Shown here in pieces: positions 1 to 5,222 of a stretch of DNA of 8,760 bases. The position numbers and the translations under genes are program-made. Source of the DNA: JBKEAR01 sp047972425 (lineage in GTDB: Bacteria; Pseudomonadota; Alphaproteobacteria; JBKEAR01); NCBI GenBank assembly GCA_047972425.1, contig JBKEAR010000046.1, forward strand, positions 1 through 8,760, read 5' to 3'. The number at the start of each line of letters is the position of its first letter. Position 1 is the stretch's first letter. The notes below the pieces were generated by a model that worked only from the letters and a program-made list of their open reading frames with translations, did no database searches and was not told where the DNA came from.

Positions 1-1
1 A

Positions 2-2356
2 GCCGAAAATTTGGGCGGTGATGATACAATATTAATTAATCAATCCACAGTATATGGTATTATTTTGGGCGACAGTAATGGCATAAATGGTTCATCTTAT
101 GGTGGTGATGATACAATAACCATCGAAAATGGATCAGTTATTGTTAATAGAATTAGTGGTGATGGCTTTGACTATAAAGCTAACCCCGGATATGATGATG
201 GTATGAGCATTGTAGAAAATGTAGGTGGTAACGATATTATTACTATTGATGCTTCAGAAGTACAAAGTGATATTGCAGGCGAAAGCTTCTTTCAAAATAG
301 TCATAAAGCTGGCATTGGTGGTGATGATATTATTACATTGCAAAATAACGCCGTTGTTACAGGTTCTATTTATGGTGAAGATTTCATATTAAGCGATACA
401 GATACTGATCAAAGCCTACCGACTACAGAATATACGGCAGGTAATGATACCGTAACAATAAATAACTCAAGCGTTGGTGGCGATATTTTTACTGACTTCC
501 ACGATACAGCAAATGAATCTATTGGTGCAGGCGATGATATTATTAATGTAGAATCAGCATCGGTTACAGGCCTTGTTCATATGGGTAATGGCTCGGATAC
601 TTTTAACTTTTACGATCTTAACAGTACATTTGGTAGTACAATTAATGGTGGTGACGATGCAGATAGCGTAGATGGTTACATTGACCAAATTAATTTAGCC
701 AATATCCAAGATGATATGGCCAATTTTGATGCACAGGGTTATGATCTTCAAAATTTTGAATATTTTGGCCTTATCGAAGGTTCGGTAATGGATTTCGGCG
801 ATAGCTACGAAACCGCAACTTATGAAAGATTTATCGTTGATAGTACCTCAACAGCAACAATGACAGGTGCAGGAACAGGTGACTATACAATTAATGCAGC
901 ATTATATAATGACGGCATTGTGGATTTTAAGGACGATGCTGCGGGTGATCATTTAACTGTGGCAGGTGATTTATCGGGAACAGGTACATATATATTCGAT
1001 ACCGATTTTTATACCAAAAAATCTGATTATATTACGGTTAACGGTAATGTAACAGCGAATGGTGTAATTGCAATTAACGATATTACAGCGGTAAGTTATG
1101 ATGATTATTCGGATACAGATGCGGGGAAAGCCGAGGCAGCAAATGCAGCCAATGGAAGCATTTTACTTATTGAAGCCCCCAATGATAGTGATAAGTCGGA
1201 TGAAGATTTTAACTTAGCTGATGCCAACCAATATAACAACAATAGCAAACAAGGCCGCTTTACCGGTTCACCTTATGTATGGGCACTTGCAAACTCGGGT
1301 AATGATTGGGTATTAACCACCACAGTTCCGGGTAATCCCGAACCACCCGTTGTTGCTGAAATTCCGGCATATGTATCCTTACCAACCATTGGCCGCGAAA
1401 TGGCCATGGATGAACTTGGGCGCTTACATACCCGCTTAGGTGAGTTACGTAATAACCAAGGTTGGGTGGGTAGCGGTAGCTCTAATCTTAAAACGAATCT
1501 TGGTCAAGAGTGGCATAATGTTATCGGCTTCGATGAAAGCAAAGCCAACGCATGGCTCAAAGGCACAATCAGCCATTTTGATATCAGCTCCGATAACAGC
1601 TTTGATGTATCGGGTACTTATGGTGGGTTTAACTTGGGTATCGATAAAAAGTTCGACCTCGGTAATTCATCACCCGATTGGACATTATTTGCTGGTCTAT
1701 TCGGTGGTTACAAAACAGGTGACTTTGAAACTTCAGGCCGTGGCAATCAATATACCTCCAACGAACATGCGGATATCGATATTGATGCATGGTCTATCGG
1801 CGGATATGCCACATTCTTTAACACCGCAGGTACATATATCGACTTGGTTGCTCAATATATGGATTTTGATGCCGATATTGATGCTGCAGGTTTAACATCA
1901 AGCACTGATGGTTATGCCTTAGCTGGCTCAATTGAAGTGGGACATAGTTTTGATTTGGCGAAAAATTGGATTATTGAACCCCAAGCGCAAGTGAAAATTG
2001 CCCATATTAATTGGGATGATTTTAATGATGGTGTGAATGACATAAACTTTGAAGATCATACATATGTAACAGGCCGTGCAGGTGTACGGGTAGAAAAAAA
2101 TATCGAAACCCAATATGGCGAGGTGAAACCTTGGGTTTATGCGGGTATACTCCATGAGTTCACCGATGCACCCAATATCACCTATGCCGATACTATCTTT
2201 GAAGCTGTAGATTATAACACAGCGGGTGAGATTAAAGTGGGTGTAACAGCCGATGTTTACAAATCAGTACAAATGTACACCGATTTAGGTTTTGCCACTG
2301 ACTTTGATGACTATCATGCACTTAAAGGCGACCTTGGTGTTCGTGTAAGCTGGTAA
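2..2356 (+). CDS. Autotransporter (type Va secretion), 5'-truncated by window edge
   Basis: The reading frame is open from the left edge (first complete codon at 2), so signal peptide and true start lie outside; the TTG at 11 is not a credible start. About 784 residues are visible. Positions 14-660 encode Gly/Asp-rich repeats (GGDDTI, GGNDII, GGDDII, AGNDTV, AGDDII), as expected of a beta-helical passenger. Positions about 944-1320 look like a pertactin-type passenger end (HLTVAGDLSGTGTY, DYITVNGNV, GNDWVLTT). A Pro-rich linker (PGNPEPP) precedes the IPAYVSLP and LGRLHTRLGE motifs common just before autotransporter barrels. The barrel spans about 1550-2356, with IEPQAQVKIAHINWDDF and VTGRAGVRVE, and ends in RVSW, the terminal aromatic used for outer-membrane assembly. 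By family knowledge the barrel inserts in the outer membrane and exposes or releases the passenger; adhesion is a reasonable guess, but the ligand is unknown. No catalytic motif (GDSL, subtilisin) is seen. A terminator follows directly. Confidence 0.9.
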   Translation, partial: AENLGGDDTILINQSTVYGIILGDSNGINGSSYGGDDTITIENGSVIVNRISGDGFDYKANPGYDDGMSIVENVGGNDIITIDASEVQSDIAGESFFQNSHKAGIGGDDIITLQNNAVVTGSIYGEDFILSDTDTDQSLPTTEYTAGNDTVTINNSSVGGDIFTDFHDTANESIGAGDDIINVESASVTGLVHMGNGSDTFNFYDLNSTFGSTINGGDDADSVDGYIDQINLANIQDDMANFDAQGYDLQNFEYFGLIEGSVMDFGDSYETATYERFIVDSTSTATMTGAGTGDYTINAALYNDGIVDFKDDAAGDHLTVAGDLSGTGTYIFDTDFYTKKSDYITVNGNVTANGVIAINDITAVSYDDYSDTDAGKAEAANAANGSILLIEAPNDSDKSDEDFNLADANQYNNNSKQGRFTGSPYVWALANSGNDWVLTTTVPGNPEPPVVAEIPAYVSLPTIGREMAMDELGRLHTRLGELRNNQGWVGSGSSNLKTNLGQEWHNVIGFDESKANAWLKGTISHFDISSDNSFDVSGTYGGFNLGIDKKFDLGNSSPDWTLFAGLFGGYKTGDFETSGRGNQYTSNEHADIDIDAWSIGGYATFFNTAGTYIDLVAQYMDFDADIDAAGLTSSTDGYALAGSIEVGHSFDLAKNWIIEPQAQVKIAHINWDDFNDGVNDINFEDHTYVTGRAGVRVEKNIETQYGEVKPWVYAGILHEFTDAPNITYADTIFEAVDYNTAGEIKVGVTADVYKSVQMYTDLGFATDFDDYHALKGDLGVRVSW
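14..660 (+). repeat. Degenerate protein-level GGDD repeats in autotransporter passenger
   Basis: Degenerate units begin near 14, 101, 224, 317, 440 and 530, with a last partial unit at 647. The core is roughly [G/A]G[D/N]D-x-I-x-[I/L], then a Ser/Val-rich strand and often an I-x-G-D/E turn (ISGD, IAGE, IYGED). Cores are separated by acidic loops of variable length, giving spacings of about 30 or 41 residues. The DNA is diverged between units, so this is an old protein repeat and not a recent tandem duplication. The GGxDx core recalls half of an RTX calcium-binding nonapeptide, but the second glycine-aspartate half is missing. Confidence 0.7.
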
Positions 2357-2380
2357 CTGGCTTCGCCTGCTTGACTTTAC

Positions 2381-2411
2381 ATGCGCTGTACTTGTTACAG
2401 CGCATTTTTTT
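2381..2411 (+). terminator. Rho-independent terminator of the autotransporter gene
   Basis: A perfect 10-bp stem, ATGCGCTGTA (2381-2390) with TACAGCGCAT (2396-2405), closes a 5-nt loop and runs into seven T (2405-2411). It lies 25 nt after the autotransporter stop codon. Confidence 0.9.
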
Positions 2412-2429
2412 ACTATAGAAAAATAGGCA

Positions 2430-2453
2430 TAAAAAAACAGGCTTAAAAGCCTG
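2430..2453 (-). terminator. Rho-independent terminator of the tRNA-Glu pair
   Basis: Read on the minus strand, the inverted repeat CAGGCT/AGCCTG (2448-2453 with 2438-2443, loop 2444-2447) is followed by seven T (plus-strand A tract 2431-2437). It lies 13 nt beyond the 3' end of the second tRNA, so it most likely ends the tRNA transcript. Confidence 0.8.
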
Positions 2454-2466
2454 ATTATTTATTAAA

Positions 2467-2542
2467 TGGTGACCCCTACGGGGTTTGAACCCGTGTTTCC
2501 GCCGTGAAAGGGCGGCGTCCTAGGCCACTAGACGAAGGGGCC
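2467..2542 (-). tRNA. tRNA-Glu (anticodon UUC), promoter-distal copy
   Basis: The 76-nt minus-strand sequence folds as a full cloverleaf. The acceptor stem is GGCCCCT with AGGGGTC (one G-U pair), the anticodon stem CCGCC/GGCGG encloses the loop CTTTCAC with anticodon TTC, and the T arm is CGGGTTCAAACCC-like. The discriminator is A73 and the 3' CCA is encoded (TGG at 2467-2469 on the plus strand). It decodes GAA and GAG. In bacteria, Glu-tRNA also supplies haem synthesis where the C5 pathway is used, but most alphaproteobacteria use the ALA synthase route. It is identical to the copy at 2571-2646, 28 nt upstream on the same strand. Confidence 0.97.
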
Positions 2543-2570
2543 ATTTAATATTGTTTTATCGCTTTTAAAA

Positions 2571-2646
2571 TGGTGACCCCTACGGGGTTTGAACCCGTGT
2601 TTCCGCCGTGAAAGGGCGGCGTCCTAGGCCACTAGACGAAGGGGCC
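2571..2646 (-). tRNA. tRNA-Glu (anticodon UUC), promoter-proximal copy
   Basis: All 76 bases are identical to the copy at 2467-2542: the same acceptor, anticodon loop (CTTTCAC), A73 and encoded CCA. It is the first gene after the promoter at 2669-2697, with a predicted leader of about 16 nt. The 28-nt spacer to the next tRNA is AT-rich and shows no terminator, so both tRNAs probably come from one precursor processed by RNase P and 3' nucleases. Confidence 0.97.
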
Positions 2647-2668
2647 ATTTTTTAAAGTGATAAAGGGG

Positions 2669-2697
2669 TTTATAAGGCATAAATCGTAAGCTTGCAA
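2669..2697 (-). promoter_or_regulatory. Stable-RNA-type promoter for the tRNA-Glu pair
   Basis: On the minus strand a -35 TTGCAA (2692-2697) and a -10 TATAAA (2669-2674) are separated by exactly 17 bp. A C-rich discriminator (CCCC) follows the -10, as is usual for stringently controlled tRNA/rRNA promoters. Upstream of the -35, 2702-2717 carries contiguous T and A tracts resembling an UP element. The predicted start is near 2662, about 16 nt before the first tRNA. The -35 sits at the centre of the perfect 14-bp palindrome AAGCTTGCAAGCTT (2688-2701). Confidence 0.65.
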
Positions 2698-2725
2698 GCT
2701 TTTTTTTTAAAAAAATAGAATTACT

Positions 2726-3769
2726 TTAACCGGCCAACTCTTTTGCTGTTTTAACCAGTAAATCGGCGGATGCTTGGCTGGTTTCCCACGAGCATATTAG
2801 GCGGCAACAATCGCCCCCTAAGCTATGCCAGTTATAAAACTCAAACCCCTGCTCTCTGAGCTTCTCTCTGAGGCCTTTATCGATATTAATAAATAGCTGA
2901 TTACTCTCAAATGGGATATTTTTGCCCACCATATTAAGCCCGATTAAGCCATCATAAACCGTTTTTGCACGCTCATTTGCATCTTTTGCAAGCTCTAACC
3001 ACAGATTATCTTTGAGCATTGCCAGTATTTGCACGGATACAAAGCGCATTTTAGAGGCGATTGTCCCTGCCCGCTTGGCTCTAAAATAGAGCGTTTTGGA
3101 TAATTTGGGATCAAAAACGATAACTGCTTCTGCGCCCATTGCACCATTTTTTGTAAAACCAAAAGAGAGAACATCCACCCCTAACTTCCACGTTAATTCA
3201 CTTATCGAAAGTTCAGGATACTGCACAGCGGCATTAGCTAACCTTGCACCATCCATATGTAAATAAAGGCCGTGTTTTTTACACACAGCAGAAAGCGCTT
3301 TAATTTCATTGGGCGTATATATCGTCCCCACTTCGGTGGTTTGGGCAATGGATAATACCGATGGCAATTGCCGATGAAAGTCGTGATCTTCCCTTGATAA
3401 TAACCCATCTAATGCTTTGGCATCTACCTTGCCATTTTTGCCGGCTACAAATTCTAAGGCTGCACCGCCCGTATAATTTTCTATTGCACCGCATTCGGAT
3501 TCCCATAAATGCGCCTCCTTATGGCAAAGTACACGGTTAATTGGCCCCGCACATAAAGCAAGGCATAACCCATTGGCTGCTGTACCCGATTGTATGGGTA
3601 AACATGTAACTTCTTTTTCGAACAAAATATTCATTTCTTCACGGAGCTTATTCGTATAAGCATCATGACCATAAGCGTTATCGGCTCCTTGCGCACAATC
3701 GTTAAGGGCTTGCATCACTTTTGGATGCACCCCCCATATATTATCGCTCATAAAATTTTGCGATACCAT
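2726..3769 (-). CDS. ltaE: Low-specificity L-threonine aldolase (PLP enzyme)
   Basis: The enzyme cleaves L-threonine and L-allo-threonine to glycine and acetaldehyde in the cytoplasm. The 347 residues are full length for the family. Visible hallmarks of this fold-type I PLP enzyme are NAYGHDAYT (31-39), the phosphate-binding SGTAAN (61-66), the ring-stacking His87 (EAHLWE), HMDGARLANA (171-180) with Asp173 for the pyridine nitrogen and Arg176, and SFGFTKNGAMGAE (202-214) with Lys207 as the likely Schiff-base lysine. The start ATG overlaps the stop of the upstream membrane-protein gene (TAATG at 3767-3771) and is preceded by a GGGGGTGA ribosome binding site, so translation is probably coupled. 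No good terminator follows on this strand, and some transcripts may read into the tRNA-Glu genes. The exact stereo-preference cannot be read from sequence, and related beta-eliminating enzymes are a less likely alternative. Confidence 0.93.
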   Translation of the reverse strand: MVSQNFMSDNIWGVHPKVMQALNDCAQGADNAYGHDAYTNKLREEMNILFEKEVTCLPIQSGTAANGLCLALCAGPINRVLCHKEAHLWESECGAIENYTGGAALEFVAGKNGKVDAKALDGLLSREDHDFHRQLPSVLSIAQTTEVGTIYTPNEIKALSAVCKKHGLYLHMDGARLANAAVQYPELSISELTWKLGVDVLSFGFTKNGAMGAEAVIVFDPKLSKTLYFRAKRAGTIASKMRFVSVQILAMLKDNLWLELAKDANERAKTVYDGLIGLNMVGKNIPFESNQLFINIDKGLREKLREQGFEFYNWHSLGGDCCRLICSWETSQASADLLVKTAKELAG

Positions 3770-4101
3770 TATTCACCCCCAAGCTCTATACGATTAATAA
3801 ATTGGCCGTTTTCGTTATATATATCAATAAAATCACAATTGGGGTTTGCTATGGCAATTCGCTGCGGATTAATGGTTACCATTGTTTTTTCCCCTTCCAA
3901 GCAATATGCCGGCCATGGTTGTTTTGTTATTTGGCCTATTTGCATGGCTTGCGGCTCAATATTAACACTTTGTGTTGCCCGAAATGGTGCCCAACCGGGA
4001 TTATTTATCTTTTTATAGATTGAATATCCCAAAAACAATACCGAGCCAACAAGCAATATGCCCATTGTATAAACAATAATTTTTAAGGTTGCGAGCTTCA
4101 T
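3769..4101 (-). CDS. Small single-pass membrane protein of unknown function
   Basis: I do not recognise this 110-residue protein with certainty. It has a short N-terminus with a lysine (MKLATLK), one hydrophobic segment at about residues 8-27, then YKK and a polar C-terminal domain of about 80 residues, probably periplasmic. The C-terminal half (VTINPQRIAIAN, then FIDIYNENGQFINRIEL) alternates like one blade of a beta-propeller. Two cysteines, Cys67 and Cys89, lie in the presumed periplasmic part and could form a disulfide. Its size, architecture and place beside an RluA-family gene and rpoH recall the small alphaproteobacterial proteins of the DUF6476 type, but that is a guess from memory. 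It has a good ribosome binding site (AGAGGAAAGC before ATG), its own promoter at 4134-4162, and a TAATG overlap with ltaE downstream. Confidence 0.75.
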   Translation of the reverse strand: MKLATLKIIVYTMGILLVGSVLFLGYSIYKKINNPGWAPFRATQSVNIEPQAMQIGQITKQPWPAYCLEGEKTMVTINPQRIAIANPNCDFIDIYNENGQFINRIELGGE

Positions 4102-4125
4102 GCTTTCCTCTTATGTTAATATAAT
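4097..4125 (+). promoter_or_regulatory. Sigma-70-type promoter for the rluD-like gene
   Basis: A perfect -10 TATAAT (4120-4125) has only a weak -35 at 17-bp spacing (TTCATG, 4097-4102). The predicted start is near 4132, 22 nt before the ATG at 4154. It overlaps the start codon of the divergent gene and faces the minus-strand promoter at 4134-4162. Confidence 0.5.
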
Positions 4126-4133
4126 CTTGGGTC

Positions 4134-4162
4134 ATTATAGGAACTTGAATGATATGTCGCAA
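4134..4162 (-). promoter_or_regulatory. Sigma-70-type promoter for the membrane protein-ltaE operon
   Basis: On the minus strand a perfect -10 TATAAT (4134-4139) lies 17 bp from a 4/6 -35, TTGCGA (4157-4162). The predicted start is near 4127, giving a leader of about 26 nt that includes the ribosome binding site. The -35 lies inside the first codons of the divergent rluD-like gene. Confidence 0.6.
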
Positions 4163-5128
4163 TCTTTAATAATTAAAATCGATGAGGAAAATGCCGGTAT
4201 GCGCATAGATAAAGCAATTGCGCTACGTGTTGATACACTTTCGCGAACTCGGATTGGGCAGCTTATTGAAGAAAATTGCCTAACCCAAGATGATAAAATT
4301 ATCAATACCGCTAAAACAAAAACAAAAATTGGCCAAGAATATTGCTTAACAATTCCTGCCCCTACCGAGGCTACACCCCAAGCCCAAAATATTCCGTTAG
4401 ATATTTTATACGAAGACGAATATCTGATTGTTATTAACAAACAAGCCGGTTTAGTGGTGCATCCGGGTGCGGGTAATGCCGATGGCACATTGGTCAACGC
4501 CCTGCTTTATCATTGTAAAGATAGTCTTTCGGGTATTGGGGGGGTAGAGCGCCCCGGGATTGTGCATCGGCTTGATGCCGAAACATCGGGTGTAATGGTT
4601 ATTGCAAAAACAGATATCGCCCATGCGCATTTAGCTTCGCAATTTGCAAATAGAACCAATATACGTTCTTATTTTGCATTTGTATGGGGTGTGCCAGTAC
4701 CGATGGTCGGCAAAATTGAGGCCAATATTGGCCGCCACCCCAAAAACCGGTTAAAGATGGCGGTACTTAATGATGATAGAGGTCGCTATGCCCTGACCCA
4801 TTATAAAAGCATAAAAATTTATGGAGACATGGCTGTCGCAAAAGTTGAGTGCAAGCTTGCTACTGGCCGAACCCACCAAATTCGGGTTCATATGGCTCAT
4901 AAAGGCCATGCATTATTAGGGGACCCCCTTTATGGTATAAAAAACCCTTTAAAAAATACTTTAGAAGATAAAAGTTGGTTAGCAGCCAAACAATTTAAAC
5001 GCCAAGCCCTGCATGCGGCAACACTAGGATTTACCCACCCAATGAGCGAAAAAGAGATGCTATTTACCACTAATCTCCCCACCGATATGGCCGAGCTAGA
5101 GCAGAATCTTGAATTATCTCGCTTTTAG
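4154..5128 (+). CDS. rluD: RluA-family 23S rRNA pseudouridine synthase, RluD-like
   Basis: This family isomerises uridine to pseudouridine in RNA; RluD itself acts on helix 69 of 23S rRNA. The 324-residue protein (from the ATG at 4154) has an N-terminal S4 RNA-binding domain (about 16-66, RIDKAIALRVDTLSRTRIGQ) and a catalytic domain (about 80-300). The catalytic motif is HRLDAETSGVMVIAK, with Asp141 as the nucleophile; GRTHQIRVHMAHKGH and GDPLYG follow, as expected for the family. An ATG at 4100 in the same frame would add 18 residues, but it overlaps the divergent gene's start codon and would place the promoter inside the gene. The start at 4154 follows a TAGGA ribosome binding site and begins MSQSLIIKIDE, as homologues do. 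rpoH follows 94 bp downstream, an order typical of alphaproteobacteria. The RluD assignment over RluA or RluC rests on the S4 domain and overall length, so the exact target uridines are inferred. Confidence 0.92.
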   Translation: MSQSLIIKIDEENAGMRIDKAIALRVDTLSRTRIGQLIEENCLTQDDKIINTAKTKTKIGQEYCLTIPAPTEATPQAQNIPLDILYEDEYLIVINKQAGLVVHPGAGNADGTLVNALLYHCKDSLSGIGGVERPGIVHRLDAETSGVMVIAKTDIAHAHLASQFANRTNIRSYFAFVWGVPVPMVGKIEANIGRHPKNRLKMAVLNDDRGRYALTHYKSIKIYGDMAVAKVECKLATGRTHQIRVHMAHKGHALLGDPLYGIKNPLKNTLEDKSWLAAKQFKRQALHAATLGFTHPMSEKEMLFTTNLPTDMAELEQNLELSRF

Positions 5129-5136
5129 TTTTTAAT
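5109..5136 (+). promoter_or_regulatory. Weak candidate sigma-70 promoter upstream of rpoH
   Basis: TTGAAT (5109-5114) and TTTAAT (5131-5136), 16 bp apart, straddle the rluD stop codon. A TATAAT also occurs at 5146-5151 but has no matching -35. The region is very AT-rich, so chance matches are likely. A start here would give an rpoH leader of about 80 nt. Confidence 0.25.
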
Positions 5137-5170
5137 ATTTTTTTATATAATTATACATAAACCAATTTGT

Positions 5171-5186
5171 TGGCACGGATATTGCT
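5171..5186 (+). promoter_or_regulatory. Sigma-54 (RpoN) type -24/-12 promoter upstream of rpoH
   Basis: TGGCACG (5171-5177), four bases, then TTGCT (5182-5186) match the sigma-54 consensus exactly. The invariant GG (5172-5173) and GC (5184-5185) are separated by the required 10 bp. The predicted start is near 5197, 26 nt before the rpoH ATG, leaving room for the AGGAAG ribosome binding site. It is on the correct strand and in an intergenic region. Whether the genome encodes RpoN and a suitable activator cannot be seen here. Confidence 0.55.
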
Positions 5187-5221
5187 TACCTATGGGTGTG
5201 CAAAATAAATTGAGGAAGTAT
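5179..5221 (+). promoter_or_regulatory. Possible ROSE-like RNA thermometer at the rpoH ribosome binding site
   Basis: In a longer transcript, AUAUUGCUUA (5179-5188) can pair with UGAGGAAGUAU (5211-5221), covering the Shine-Dalgarno. The pairing has a G-G opposition (5184/5215) and a bulged G5218. UUGCU opposite AGGAA with a G-G mismatch is the arrangement known from ROSE heat-shock thermometers. The helix is short, the loop is large (22 nt), and the further hairpins of classical ROSE elements were not found, so this is tentative. Confidence 0.22.
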
Positions 5222-5222
5222 A

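Larger units (their letters stand above)
2464..2650. repeat. Tandem direct repeat containing the two tRNA-Glu genes
   Basis: Units 2464-2546 and 2568-2650 (83 bp, period 104 bp) are identical. Identity extends only a few bases beyond the tRNA on either side (AAA before TGG, ATTT after GGCC), then the flanks diverge. This fits an old duplication whose tRNA bodies are kept identical by selection or gene conversion. Confidence 0.9.

Noticed and set aside
11..13. TTG at 11 as the start of the autotransporter
   Set aside because: The frame continues open to the window edge, there is no ribosome binding site or signal peptide, and the position falls inside a repeat unit.
14..660. Classification of the passenger as a true RTX protein
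   Set aside because: The GGxGxDxUx nonapeptide is not present in consecutive copies; only a single GGDD-type half occurs per 30-41 residues, and secretion is by an autotransporter barrel.
1440..1895. 151-codon open frame on the plus strand inside the autotransporter barrel
   Set aside because: It lies in another frame of a clearly coding region, has low-complexity hydrophobic content with no family motif, and no ribosome binding site.
1928..2155. 75-codon open frame on the minus strand inside the autotransporter
   Set aside because: Antisense shadow of conserved barrel sequence, with no recognisable domain or start signal.
2464..2650. Direct repeats considered as a CRISPR-like or mobile-element signature
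   Set aside because: The repeat units are complete tRNA-Glu genes with full cloverleaf pairing; there are only two copies and no integrase or attachment-site remnant nearby.
2688..2708. Palindrome followed by T8 as a terminator
   Set aside because: The T run lies on the plus strand, where no gene is being transcribed; on the minus strand, where ltaE ends, the hairpin is not followed by T. The stem is only 5 bp with a 4-nt loop. A promoter role fits better.
3665..4023. Plus-strand open frames antisense to ltaE and the membrane-protein gene
   Set aside because: Both minus-strand genes have good starts, ribosome binding sites and, for ltaE, catalytic motifs; the antisense frames show none.
4100..4153. 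In-frame upstream ATG at 4100 that would lengthen the rluD-like protein by 18 residues
   Set aside because: It overlaps the divergent gene's start codon, lies upstream of the predicted transcript start near 4132, and the extra residues do not resemble the family's N-terminus. The ATG at 4154 has a ribosome binding site.
4135..4497. 120-codon minus-strand frame across the rluD S4 region
   Set aside because: Antisense to a conserved RNA-binding domain, and it is composed of Ser/Ile-rich reverse-complement codons.
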